A stretch of 8,531 nucleotides of DNA from Cellvibrionaceae bacterium (GTDB lineage: Bacteria > Pseudomonadota > Gammaproteobacteria > Pseudomonadales > Cellvibrionaceae), in contig JAOXRV010000545.1 of NCBI GenBank assembly GCA_025800435.1, positions 1-8,531 on the forward strand. Reading direction: 5' to 3'. Below, piece by piece: positions 1-6,328 of the stretch. Each line of letters opens with the position of its first letter. Position 1 is the first letter of the stretch. Made by a program: the position numbers and the translations under genes. The notes beneath the pieces are model-generated. The model searched no databases. It saw only the letters and a program-made list of their open reading frames with translations, and was not told the origin of the DNA.

Positions 1-839
1 GCGCTAATACCCCTGGCGTTGAGTTGCTTGCTGAGCCGGTTGGCGCCGTGTTTGGTGCGGTTAAAAATCAGCACCTGGTGCCAGTCGTGATCTTTGATCA
101 GCTTGGTCAACAGCTGTGATTTTTGGTTTTTATTGGTTGCACACAGCCACTGGTCAACGGTGGTGGCAGTGGAGTTTTTTGGGGTTACAGAAATCTCCAC
201 CGGGTTGTTGACCAGGCCTTTGGCCAGCTGGCGGATATCATCGGAAAAAGTGGCCGAAAACATCAGGTTTTGGCGCTTGGCCGGCAACAGTTTAAGAATG
301 CGCTTAATATCGTGAATAAAGCCCATATCCAGCATGCGGTCGGCTTCATCCAGCACCAGAATTTCCAGCTCGTCAAACTTCACCGCATTTTGATTGTATA
401 AATCCAGTAGCCGCCCGGGGGTGGCCACCAGAATATCGGCCCCTTTGCGCAGTTTCATCATTTGCGGGTTAATTTTTACCCCACCGAATACCACCGCCGA
501 TTTAAGTGGCAGCTCGGCCCCGTAGTTGGCAACGCTATCGCCGACCTGGGCAGCCAGCTCTCGGGTGGGCGTTAATACCAGCGCCCGGGCCTGATTGGCC
601 TTCGCCAGCTTGCCGCTGCGCAGCAACTCAAGCATGGGCAGGGTAAAGCCGGCGGTTTTACCGGTGCCAGTCTGGGCCGCGGCCATTACATCACGACCAG
701 CTAAAATGGCGGGGATAGACTGGGCCTGGATCGGCGAGGGGGTGCTGTACCCCTGTTTGCGTACGGCATCTTGAATTTGGGGGCAAAGGGCTAAGGTATC
801 AAAGCCTGGATTGCTGTCGGTGGGTACATCTGTTTGCAT
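1..839 (-). CDS. rhlE: DEAD-box ATP-dependent RNA helicase, RhlE type (C-terminus cut by window edge)
   Basis: About 279 N-terminal residues are visible on the minus strand, open to the left edge. RhlE-type helicases unwind short RNA duplexes using ATP and act in ribosome maturation, RNA turnover and cold adaptation. The core motifs appear in order: conserved Phe13 and Q motif GY..PSPIQ (residues 30-38), motif I AQTGTGKT (55-62), Ia PTRELA (91-96), GG (119-120), Ib TPGR (140-143), II DEAD (164-167) and III SAT (195-197). The visible part then enters the second RecA-like domain (VLIFNRTKHGANRLS, near residue 260). The stretch DEADRMLDMGFIHDIKRIL is typical of RhlE rather than SrmB, DeaD or RhlB. 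The ATG at 839-837 is chosen because it puts Phe13 at the usual distance from the Q motif. No good Shine-Dalgarno is visible, and a short hairpin lies just upstream. An in-frame TTG at 860-858 is a weaker alternative. The gene is divergent from the flavoprotein gene at 1120. Family certain; the RhlE subgroup is likely. Confidence 0.93.
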   Translation of the reverse strand, partial: MQTDVPTDSNPGFDTLALCPQIQDAVRKQGYSTPSPIQAQSIPAILAGRDVMAAAQTGTGKTAGFTLPMLELLRSGKLAKANQARALVLTPTRELAAQVGDSVANYGAELPLKSAVVFGGVKINPQMMKLRKGADILVATPGRLLDLYNQNAVKFDELEILVLDEADRMLDMGFIHDIKRILKLLPAKRQNLMFSATFSDDIRQLAKGLVNNPVEISVTPKNSTATTVDQWLCATNKNQKSQLLTKLIKDHDWHQVLIFNRTKHGANRLSKQLNARGIS

Positions 840-846
840 AATGGGC

Positions 847-864
847 GCTTTTGGGCTCAAAAGC
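847..864 (-). other. Hairpin in the rhlE leader next to the start codon
   Basis: A perfect 7-bp inverted repeat (GCTTTTG / CAAAAGC) with a 4-base loop ends 7 bases upstream of the rhlE ATG, where a Shine-Dalgarno would normally lie. If transcribed it could form a small stem at the ribosome-binding region. The function is inferred; a 7-bp stem can arise by chance. Confidence 0.4.
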
Positions 865-937
865 CGCACACTTTACCCTAAAAATGCACAAAACGTTACC
901 CTAGTGGTGCTGCCGTGACGTAACGAATAAGCATTAC

Positions 938-957
938 GATACCTTTGCAAAAGTATC
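938..957. promoter_or_regulatory. 20-bp near-perfect palindrome, operator-like
   Basis: The sequence GATACCTTTGCAAAAGTATC is its own reverse complement except for one mismatched pair (positions 943 and 952). It lies in the divergent region, about 100 bases from the rhlE start and about 70 bases upstream of the candidate -35 of the flavoprotein gene. The dyad size and symmetry fit a dimeric transcription factor, but I cannot match it to a known consensus. It could act on either divergent gene. Confidence 0.45.
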
Positions 958-1027
958 AAACCCACTTTCGTTAACAGTTATGGCATAAATGGCAAAATTA
1001 ACCACCAGCCTGCCTTTATTGCCAGTT

Positions 1028-1055
1028 TTGAGGCCTAAGCTTACAGGGTTAAAAT
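1028..1055 (+). promoter_or_regulatory. Candidate sigma-70 promoter of the NQR-type flavoprotein gene
   Basis: A -35 element TTGAGG (1028-1033) and a -10 element TAAAAT (1050-1055; 5 of 6 consensus bases) are separated by 16 bases. The predicted start near 1062 would give a leader of about 58 bases before the ATG at 1120. It would also leave the upstream ATG at 1054 untranscribed, which supports the shorter protein. Predicted by eye only. Confidence 0.45.
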
Positions 1056-1065
1056 GACAGTCATT
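1053..1065. promoter_or_regulatory. Perfect 6-1-6 palindrome, Fur-box-like, over the -10 and start site
   Basis: AATGAC-A-GTCATT is a perfect inverted repeat. Positions 1050-1068 agree with the E. coli Fur consensus (GATAATGATAATCATTATC) at 14 of 19 positions by my count. It overlaps the candidate -10 and the predicted transcription start, the classic place for a repressor. The symmetry is seen directly; the identity of the regulator is inferred, and a TetR- or MarR-type repressor would fit equally well. Confidence 0.4.
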
Positions 1066-1074
1066 CTCAACTTT

Positions 1075-1102
1075 ACCCCAGTTACTCCACCCCAGTTACT
1101 TC
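1075..1102. repeat. Two tandem copies of a 14-bp unit in the leader
   Basis: The units ACCCCAGTTACTCC (1075-1088) and ACCCCAGTTACTTC (1089-1102) are adjacent and differ at one base. They end five bases before the Shine-Dalgarno of the flavoprotein gene. They may be a tandem binding site, or simply a small slippage duplication in untranslated DNA. Confidence 0.7.
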
Positions 1103-1106
1103 ACAC

Positions 1107-1113
1107 GAAGAGG
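1107..1113 (+). promoter_or_regulatory. Ribosome binding site that fixes the start at 1120
   Basis: GAAGAGG lies six bases before the ATG at 1120. The in-frame ATG at 1054 has no comparable site. The extra 22 residues it would add do not resemble the family N-terminus, which normally begins a few residues before the FG.EHPIMQGGM motif. Confidence 0.7.
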
Positions 1114-1119
1114 TTTATC

Positions 1120-2091
1120 ATGAAGACTAAAATGACCGAAATGTTTGGCATTGAGCACCCAATTATGCAGGGCGGCATGCACTATGTTGGCTTTGCTGAG
1201 CTGGCGGCAGCGGTATCCAACGCCGGGGGCCTGGGTACGATTACCGGCTTAACCCAGAAATCCGCCGCCGATCTGGCCAATGAGATCGCCCGCTGTAAAG
1301 ACATGACCGATAAGCCCTTTGCGGTAAACCTGACTTTTTTGCCGATTGTAAACACCCCCGACTACCCCGGTTATATCAAAGCCATTATAGAAGGCGGTGT
1401 GAAGGTGGTAGAAACCGCCGGCCGCAGCCCCGAGCAATATATGCCCCTGCTTAAAGATGCTGGCATCAAGGTGATTCACAAATGTACTTCGGTGCGCCAC
1501 GCCCTTAAGGCCCAGAAAATCGGCTGTGATGCGGTATCGGTGGACGGCTTTGAATGCGGTGGCCACCCCGGCGAAGACGATATCCCCAATATGATTTTGC
1601 TGCCCCGGGCCGCACAAGAGCTGGAGATTCCGTTTGTGGCCTCCGGTGGTATGGCCAACGGCATGTCGCTGGTAGCAGCCCTGGCGATGGGCGCCGAGGG
1701 GGTTAATATGGGTACCCGTTTTATCGCCACCCAAGAGGCGCCGGTGCATCAAAATGTCAAAGATGCCATTGTTGCCGCCAGTGAGCTGGACACCCGCCTA
1801 GTCATGCGGCCACTGCGCAACACCGAGCGGGTCATGAATAATGCCGCGGTAGAGCGACTATTAGAAAAAGAAAAACAACTGGGCGATAAGCTACAGTTTA
1901 CCGATATTATCGATGAAGTCGCCGGTGTCTATCCGAAGATTATGGAAAACGGCACCATGGATGCCGGTGCCTGGTCTTGTGGTATGGTCGCCGGCCTGAT
2001 CCACAATATCCCCAGCTGTGCCGAGCTAGTTAACTCGATTATGTCTGAGGCCGAAGACATTATTCACCAGCGCTTAAGCAAGCTGGGTTAA
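1120..2091 (+). CDS. FMN-dependent NADH:quinone reductase / nitronate monooxygenase-superfamily protein (PA1024-like)
   Basis: A 323-residue TIM-barrel flavoprotein of the class I nitronate monooxygenase/2-nitropropane dioxygenase superfamily. Visible motifs are FGIEHPIMQGGM (residues 9-20), HKCTSVRHALKA (120-131), DAVSVDGFECGGHPGEDDI (137-155), ASGGMANG (174-181, phosphate-binding region), GTRF (198-201) and WSCGMVAGLI (285-294). His149 corresponds to His152 of P. aeruginosa PA1024, an active-site residue. These motifs match PA1024 closely from memory. PA1024 was first described as a 2-nitropropane dioxygenase and later shown to be an NADH:quinone reductase, so quinone reduction is the better guess here. 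Nitronate oxidation remains possible. No signal peptide is seen, so it is probably cytoplasmic. Length agrees with PA1024 (about 328). The start at 1120 rests on the Shine-Dalgarno and family length; the longest open frame begins at 1054. It is transcribed alone, divergent from rhlE and convergent with acuI. Confidence 0.88.
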   Translation: MKTKMTEMFGIEHPIMQGGMHYVGFAELAAAVSNAGGLGTITGLTQKSAADLANEIARCKDMTDKPFAVNLTFLPIVNTPDYPGYIKAIIEGGVKVVETAGRSPEQYMPLLKDAGIKVIHKCTSVRHALKAQKIGCDAVSVDGFECGGHPGEDDIPNMILLPRAAQELEIPFVASGGMANGMSLVAALAMGAEGVNMGTRFIATQEAPVHQNVKDAIVAASELDTRLVMRPLRNTERVMNNAAVERLLEKEKQLGDKLQFTDIIDEVAGVYPKIMENGTMDAGAWSCGMVAGLIHNIPSCAELVNSIMSEAEDIIHQRLSKLG

Positions 2092-2110
2092 GAGCCCCCG
2101 CCGGGGGCTC
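2092..2110. terminator. GC-rich hairpin between convergent genes, probable bidirectional terminator
   Basis: A perfect 8-bp stem (GAGCCCCC / GGGGGCTC) with a 3-base loop begins immediately after the TAA of the flavoprotein gene and ends 5 bases before the acuI stop codon. Neither strand has a clear T-tract, so efficient intrinsic termination is uncertain. The position in a 24-bp convergent gap supports a terminator or 3'-end stabilising role for both transcripts. Confidence 0.55.
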
Positions 2111-2115
2111 ACTGC

Positions 2116-3099
2116 CTAGCGATTGACATCGACCACAGTGCGGCCGCGCTGCTTTTTACCCTGTAACTGGGCGGCGGCGGCACTGGCGATATCCTCCAGC
2201 CCAATCACTTCGGTCATGGCATTGAGATGGTCCATGGCCAAATCTTGGCCCAGGCGGCGCCATGCCTCCAGCCGGCGCGCGCGTGGGGCGTAGACACTGT
2301 CGACCCCAGCTAAGGTGACGCTGCGCAAAATAAATGGCATCACCGTGGCCGGTAAATCCGGGCCTTGGGCCAGGCCGGTGGCGGCCACCACGCCATCGTA
2401 TTTTAGGCCGGCGCAAATATTGGCCAGGGTGTGACTGCCGACGGTATCAATGGCGGCGGCCCAACGCTCTTTAGCCAGTGGGCGTCCCGGCTCGCTCAAC
2501 TCATTGCGATCGACAATGGCGCTGGCGCCAAGGGATTTTAAATAGTCTGCCTGCTCTGGGCGGCCGGTGGAGGCCGCTACCTGATAACCGAGCTTGGCCA
2601 AAATCGAGATGGCCACACTGCCAACGCCACCGGCGGCGCCGGTCACCAATACCTCACCTTGATCGGGGCAAACACCATTGCGCTCCAGGGCCAGTACACA
2701 GAGCATGGCGGTGTAACCAGCGGTGCCAATAGCCATGGTTTGTTTGGCACTAAAATTAGCAGGCATGGGCACTAACCAGTCACCCTTGACCCGAGCTTGC
2801 TGGGCAAAGCCACCGGCGTGTAACTCGCCCACGCCCCAACCGTTTAACACCACTTTATCACCGGCCTTGTAATCGGGGTGGTCGCTGGCGCTAACGGTGC
2901 CGGCCATATCGATGCCGGGAATAATGGGGTAGTTGCGAATTGACGCCAACTTGCCGCACACCGCCAGGCTGTCTTTGTAATTGAGGGAAGAGTAGTCGAC
3001 CGCAATGCTGACATCGCCCTCGGGCAGATCACTGGGCTTGTAGTCGGTCACTTGGCTGCTGACTTGGCCGTCAACTTTATTGAGCAATAGCGCTTTCAT
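2116..3099 (-). CDS. acuI: Acrylyl-CoA reductase (NADPH), AcuI/YhdH family
   Basis: A 327-residue zinc-independent medium-chain dehydrogenase/reductase that matches E. coli YhdH (AcuI, 324 residues) along its whole length. The family reduces toxic acryloyl-CoA to propionyl-CoA with NADPH. This serves DMSP/acrylate and 3-hydroxypropionate breakdown, and detoxification. Visible features are SSLNYKDSLA (residues 37-46), PGIDMAGTV (61-69), GWGVGE (87-92), GTAGYTAM (125-132), the Rossmann dinucleotide loop TGAAGGVGSVA (153-163), STGR (177-180, placed to bind the NADPH 2'-phosphate), IDTVG (217-221), VMPFILR (253-259) and GVDSV (265-269). The zinc-binding cysteines of alcohol dehydrogenases are absent, as expected. 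The start is supported by GGAGG four bases upstream, a slightly short spacing. No dddL-, acuR- or other DMSP-type gene is in the window, so the physiological substrate here is inferred from the family alone. Confidence 0.92.
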   Translation of the reverse strand: MKALLLNKVDGQVSSQVTDYKPSDLPEGDVSIAVDYSSLNYKDSLAVCGKLASIRNYPIIPGIDMAGTVSASDHPDYKAGDKVVLNGWGVGELHAGGFAQQARVKGDWLVPMPANFSAKQTMAIGTAGYTAMLCVLALERNGVCPDQGEVLVTGAAGGVGSVAISILAKLGYQVAASTGRPEQADYLKSLGASAIVDRNELSEPGRPLAKERWAAAIDTVGSHTLANICAGLKYDGVVAATGLAQGPDLPATVMPFILRSVTLAGVDSVYAPRARRLEAWRRLGQDLAMDHLNAMTEVIGLEDIASAAAAQLQGKKQRGRTVVDVNR

Positions 3100-3162
3100 G
3101 GTACCTCCAAAGCTCGCTGGGTAGTTATTATCGTGTCGTGACCCGCTGATCTCGACCCAGCC

Positions 3163-3191
3163 ATTCTGCGCAATAGGGACCGCGCGGTCAA
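3163..3191 (-). promoter_or_regulatory. Candidate sigma-70 promoter of acuI
   Basis: Read on the minus strand: -35 TTGACC (3191-3186), 17-base spacer, -10 CAGAAT (3168-3163; 4 of 6). This predicts a start near 3156 and a leader of about 57 bases. It would let acuI be transcribed independently of the GGDEF-EAL gene upstream. Predicted by eye. Confidence 0.4.
3178..3189. promoter_or_regulatory. Perfect 12-bp palindrome on the acuI -35, operator-like
   Basis: GACCGCGCGGTC is a perfect palindrome overlapping the candidate -35 of acuI. Read on the minus strand, TTGACC....GGTC shares half-sites with TetR-family operators such as the RutR box TTGACCANNTGGTCAA, agreeing at 10 of its 14 defined positions. 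In Rhodobacter, acuI is controlled by the TetR-family repressor AcuR, so a TetR-type repressor is a reasonable guess. No such regulator gene is in this window. Confidence 0.4.
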
Positions 3192-3270
3192 TTGTTGTGC
3201 TTAAGCCTGTGTGTTGCTCATCCAGCTACTCCAGAGTGTGCGTCCTTGGGTGCCATTATGCAGAGTTGCC

Positions 3271-6123
3271 CTAGTGGTAAAACGCCTCAGGTTCTTTATT
3301 GCTCTCAATAAACTTCAAGAAATCTGGCTCGGCCAACGGCTTACTAAAGTAGTAGCCCTGATAGTGCTGGCAAGCGTGGCTCTGTAAAAAGCTCAGTTGC
3401 GCTGAGTTTTCCACGCCCTCGGCCACCACATTGAGCTTAAGGTGCTGAGACATTGCCAGGATGGTCTCAACAATGGCGTCATCATCCGGGTCTTTGCCTA
3501 TATCGGCCACAAAGGAGCGGTCAATTTTTAATTCGTTAATGCTCAGGTGTTTGAGATAAGCCAGGGACGAGTAGCCGGTACCAAAGTCGTCTATGGAGAT
3601 CTGGAAGCCATGGGCGCGCAGTCGTCGCAGCCGCTCCTCGGTGGACTTGGTGTCGTGCATTAACACATTCTCGGTAATTTCTAGGGTGATCTGACTGGGT
3701 TTTACGCCAAAATAGCTGCAGCTGTGCAACAACTGACGCACCACATTGCTCTGGTTTAATTGCAGCGGGCTGACGTTGATGGCCATGGTAAAGCCTGGGT
3801 GATAATCCTGAATAACCTTGGCGAGTACTTTGATGGAAGCCTCAATCACCCAAGCACCCAAATCCGTAATTAGGCCGGTTTCTTCGGCGATGGGAATAAA
3901 CTCTGCCGGCGATACCCAGCTGCCATCGGGCAGGGGCCAGCGGCACAGGGATTCGGCGCCGATAACCTGAGCGGCGTTATCAAACTTGGGTTGAAAATAC
4001 AGCTGAAAATGATTGGTTTTGATCGACTCGCGCATTTTGCTTTCAAGGTGCAATCGATGTTCAATGGTTCTTTGCATCTTGGCTTCAAAAAAGCAGATTG
4101 AGTTTTTGCCATTGTTTTTGGCCTGGTACATGGCGGTGTCGGCGTGTTTCAGAATATCCGCCACCGGCACTTCTTTGTTATGGAACAGGGTGACCCCAAT
4201 GCTTGGGGTTAAATGAAATTCCGTGCCTTTGTGCACAAAGGGTGGGGCAAAGGTGGTGCGTATTTTCTGGGCAATTTTTTGGGTGCTCATGGTGGCCATA
4301 CGCTCATTGGAAAAATTGGCCGGCACCAGCATTACAAACTCATCGCCGCCAAAGCGAGCCACGGTATCCTGGGCGCGGGCGGTGGCGCCCAGGCGTTTGG
4401 CCACTTCGACTAAGATGGCGTCGCCCACCGCGTGACCGAGGGAGTCGTTAATGTATTTAAAATTATCTAAATCCATAAACAACACCGCACCGTAACAGCT
4501 GTTGCGCTCGGCAAAGGAAACGGCCTGGTTGAGCCTGTCCATAAATAAATTGCGGTTGGGTAAATTGGTCAGTGTATCGTAATAGGCCTGGCTGGATATT
4601 TTTAATTCGGCGGCTTTCTTTTCGGTGATATCGCGTATGCTTAAGTGAGCTAGATTGCGGTTGTCGTCAGACGGTATTTTGCTCAGGGTAATTTCGGCGT
4701 AGAACTCTTTGCCTTTTAGGCCCTGGCAGCGCCATTCGCGCAGCAGGGGTTGGTCGTAGTTATTGGTTTTAAGGGCACGCATAAACTGCAGCCGTATGAT
4801 GCTGCCCTGACTCTCGCCCTCGGCCAGCAGTTGATGCAGGTCAATATTTCTAATCTGTTCCTGGTCGTCCAGCTCAAGCAGTTCTACAGCGGCAGCATTG
4901 CACAGGGTAGGGCGGTCATCCTCCAATAATATCATGGCGTCGAGGGAGTGGTCGAAAAGGTTGCGGTACTGACGCTCGCTGGTGGCCAGCGCCTGCTGCA
5001 TGGTTTTGCGTGCACTTAGGTCATCGCTAAGTTTGGTATTGAGATGGCGTAGCTCGGTGGTGCGTTCGTCAATTCTTGTTTCTAAATTAGTTTTGGCCTG
5101 GCGCAGTTGTGCTTCGGTTTCACGGTGGCTGCAGACCTCGTCCTCTAAGCTCTGATAGGTATCGGTTAGGTCTATTTCCACCGCGCGCAAATAGCGCACC
5201 ACCACAAAAATCAACAGGATAAAGGCAAGCACTGATAGCCCCAGGTAAAAGGCGAGCTTGCGGTTGAGCTGGCTGACAATATCGGTAATGTCGATAGCGC
5301 TTACGTGAATCACCGATAGGTTTTTGTCGCGGTCATAAATTAAGCGTTTGCTGCCCTGGTAGTGGCGGCCCATATGACGAAAGCGAATGCGGTTTAGGGT
5401 GTTGTTGTCATTGTGTAGAAAATTGTCTTCATCCAACACTTTGTCGAGCCGGCCAAAGTCGTTAAATACCAAGGTATAAGTGGGCTCCGCCAGCCCGGCC
5501 AACGTAATCTGGTCACCGCTGAGTGGGCCCATCTCGTTGTTGGCAACGGCCAGCAGGCTTTTAATATGCAGGTCTCGGGCTAGGTTTAGGGCTACGTGGT
5601 CAGCCGGGCGTGCCACCTCAAAGTAGGCGTGTAGCTGCCCCTGCTTGTGTATCTCTTCCACCACGCACAGCAGCACCTCGCCTTTATCGCTGAGTTCGAA
5701 ATGCCATTCTTGATTGAGCTCGGGCAAATCCAGCAGTGTGAGTTTGTGGCGGTTTAGGTTTAGGCCGTCTTCGTCTTGCAGGCCCAGCAAAGTGGCGTCG
5801 GCCTGATACAGGGCCAGGTGATGAACATTGTGTTGGCGCGATAGCAGCTCGTAGCGCTCGGCCAGGTCTTGCTGGATTTGGTTGGGGGCCAGGTCTTTAA
5901 TCCCGTCGCTGTAGCGGCTGGCAATGTTTTCGGTGTGGCTGGCCTCATGGTTGATAGCCTCCCAGTAGCCGGCGTTATAGGTGGCTAGGCGCTGGTCGAT
6001 AAGCTGTTGCACAAAGGCGTGCTGGTGGTCGACCAGCCCCCAGATGCCACTGGCGATCAGCAAGATAAACGCCGCAGATACCAAAATTAGGAGGTTTTTC
6101 TTTTGTGCCGACCAATTCTTCAT
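3271..6123 (-). CDS. Membrane-bound sensor GGDEF-EAL protein with PAS domain (c-di-GMP synthesis/breakdown)
   Basis: A 950-residue inner-membrane signalling protein. Order: short basic N-terminus, membrane helix (about 10-31), periplasmic region (about 32-288), second helix (about 290-311), cytoplasmic coiled coil (about 315-383), PAS domain (about 384-503, ending in the usual DIT.KK linker), GGDEF domain (about 508-680) and EAL domain (about 690-940). The diguanylate cyclase signature GGDEF is intact (592-596). The inhibitory I-site RAQD (583-586) lies exactly five residues before it. The phosphodiesterase signature reads ESL instead of EAL (724-726) but keeps the metal-binding Glu724. Asn783, Glu815, Asp845-Asp846, Lys866, Glu902, Glu905 and Gln922 are also present, so both activities look possible. 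I do not recognise the periplasmic region; Cache- or CHASE-like folds are candidates. No Shine-Dalgarno precedes the ATG, but an in-frame stop lies 18 bases upstream and the membrane helix follows directly, so the start is secure. The gene stands alone between acnB and acuI. Confidence 0.93.
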   Translation of the reverse strand: MKNWSAQKKNLLILVSAAFILLIASGIWGLVDHQHAFVQQLIDQRLATYNAGYWEAINHEASHTENIASRYSDGIKDLAPNQIQQDLAERYELLSRQHNVHHLALYQADATLLGLQDEDGLNLNRHKLTLLDLPELNQEWHFELSDKGEVLLCVVEEIHKQGQLHAYFEVARPADHVALNLARDLHIKSLLAVANNEMGPLSGDQITLAGLAEPTYTLVFNDFGRLDKVLDEDNFLHNDNNTLNRIRFRHMGRHYQGSKRLIYDRDKNLSVIHVSAIDITDIVSQLNRKLAFYLGLSVLAFILLIFVVVRYLRAVEIDLTDTYQSLEDEVCSHRETEAQLRQAKTNLETRIDERTTELRHLNTKLSDDLSARKTMQQALATSERQYRNLFDHSLDAMILLEDDRPTLCNAAAVELLELDDQEQIRNIDLHQLLAEGESQGSIIRLQFMRALKTNNYDQPLLREWRCQGLKGKEFYAEITLSKIPSDDNRNLAHLSIRDITEKKAAELKISSQAYYDTLTNLPNRNLFMDRLNQAVSFAERNSCYGAVLFMDLDNFKYINDSLGHAVGDAILVEVAKRLGATARAQDTVARFGGDEFVMLVPANFSNERMATMSTQKIAQKIRTTFAPPFVHKGTEFHLTPSIGVTLFHNKEVPVADILKHADTAMYQAKNNGKNSICFFEAKMQRTIEHRLHLESKMRESIKTNHFQLYFQPKFDNAAQVIGAESLCRWPLPDGSWVSPAEFIPIAEETGLITDLGAWVIEASIKVLAKVIQDYHPGFTMAINVSPLQLNQSNVVRQLLHSCSYFGVKPSQITLEITENVLMHDTKSTEERLRRLRAHGFQISIDDFGTGYSSLAYLKHLSINELKIDRSFVADIGKDPDDDAIVETILAMSQHLKLNVVAEGVENSAQLSFLQSHACQHYQGYYFSKPLAEPDFLKFIESNKEPEAFYH

Positions 6124-6158
6124 AAAACACGCACTAAAGCATTAGGCAATGGGCAGTA

Positions 6159-6164
6159 ATTATA
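6159..6164 (-). promoter_or_regulatory. Candidate -10 element of the GGDEF-EAL gene
   Basis: A perfect TATAAT on the minus strand lies 35 bases before the ATG, in AT-rich DNA. It would give a leader of about 29 bases with no Shine-Dalgarno. No convincing -35 is found at 16-18 bases, so the promoter may depend on an activator, an AT-rich UP element or another sigma factor. Confidence 0.4.
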
Positions 6165-6254
6165 GTCTTATTGAATTAATTTCGCTTAATTTTAAGGCCT
6201 AATCAAGGTTAATTGTCGACTACTGGTTTGCCAAAAACACCTGCCCATAAACGC

Positions 6255-6286
6255 AAAATGCCCACACTCGTCAGTGTGGGCATTTT
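6255..6286 (-). terminator. Intrinsic terminator of acnB
   Basis: A perfect 14-bp stem (AAAATGCCCACACT / AGTGTGGGCATTTT) closes a 4-base loop, 42 bases beyond the acnB stop codon. Read on the minus strand it ends in TTTT followed by GCGTTT, a good Rho-independent terminator. The A/T ends are symmetrical, so it could work in either direction, but no plus-strand gene leads into it. It separates acnB from the GGDEF-EAL gene. Confidence 0.88.
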
Positions 6287-6292
6287 GGTGGT

Positions 6293-6305
6293 GGGGCTAA
6301 GCCCC
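6293..6305 (-). other. Small GC hairpin between the acnB stop and its terminator
   Basis: A 5-bp stem (GGGGC / GCCCC) with a 3-base loop lies in the acnB 3' untranslated region, just before the main terminator. It may add to 3'-end structure. It is short enough to be incidental. Confidence 0.3.
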
Positions 6306-6328
6306 CTTATTTAGATCAGGTTTGAGGT

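Noticed and set aside
94..401. Plus-strand open frames near the left edge
   Set aside because: The opposite strand encodes an uninterrupted DEAD-box helicase with all motifs in frame across this stretch.
1054..1119. Upstream ATG that would extend the flavoprotein by 22 residues
   Set aside because: No Shine-Dalgarno, it overlaps the predicted -10, the added residues include repeat-derived sequence, and the shorter form fits the family length.
1249..1752. 167-codon minus-strand open frame inside the flavoprotein gene
   Set aside because: It is antisense to a well-matched family member and its translation has no recognisable motif; a shadow of the GC-rich codon pattern.
3256..3276. CCCTAGTGGT at the end of the GGDEF-EAL gene also occurs near 900-908
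   Set aside because: A ten-base or shorter match, one copy covering a stop codon; no flanking similarity.
6174..6191. AATTAA / TTAATT inverted repeat upstream of the GGDEF-EAL gene
   Set aside because: It is pure A/T in an AT-rich promoter region, where such short dyads are common by chance.
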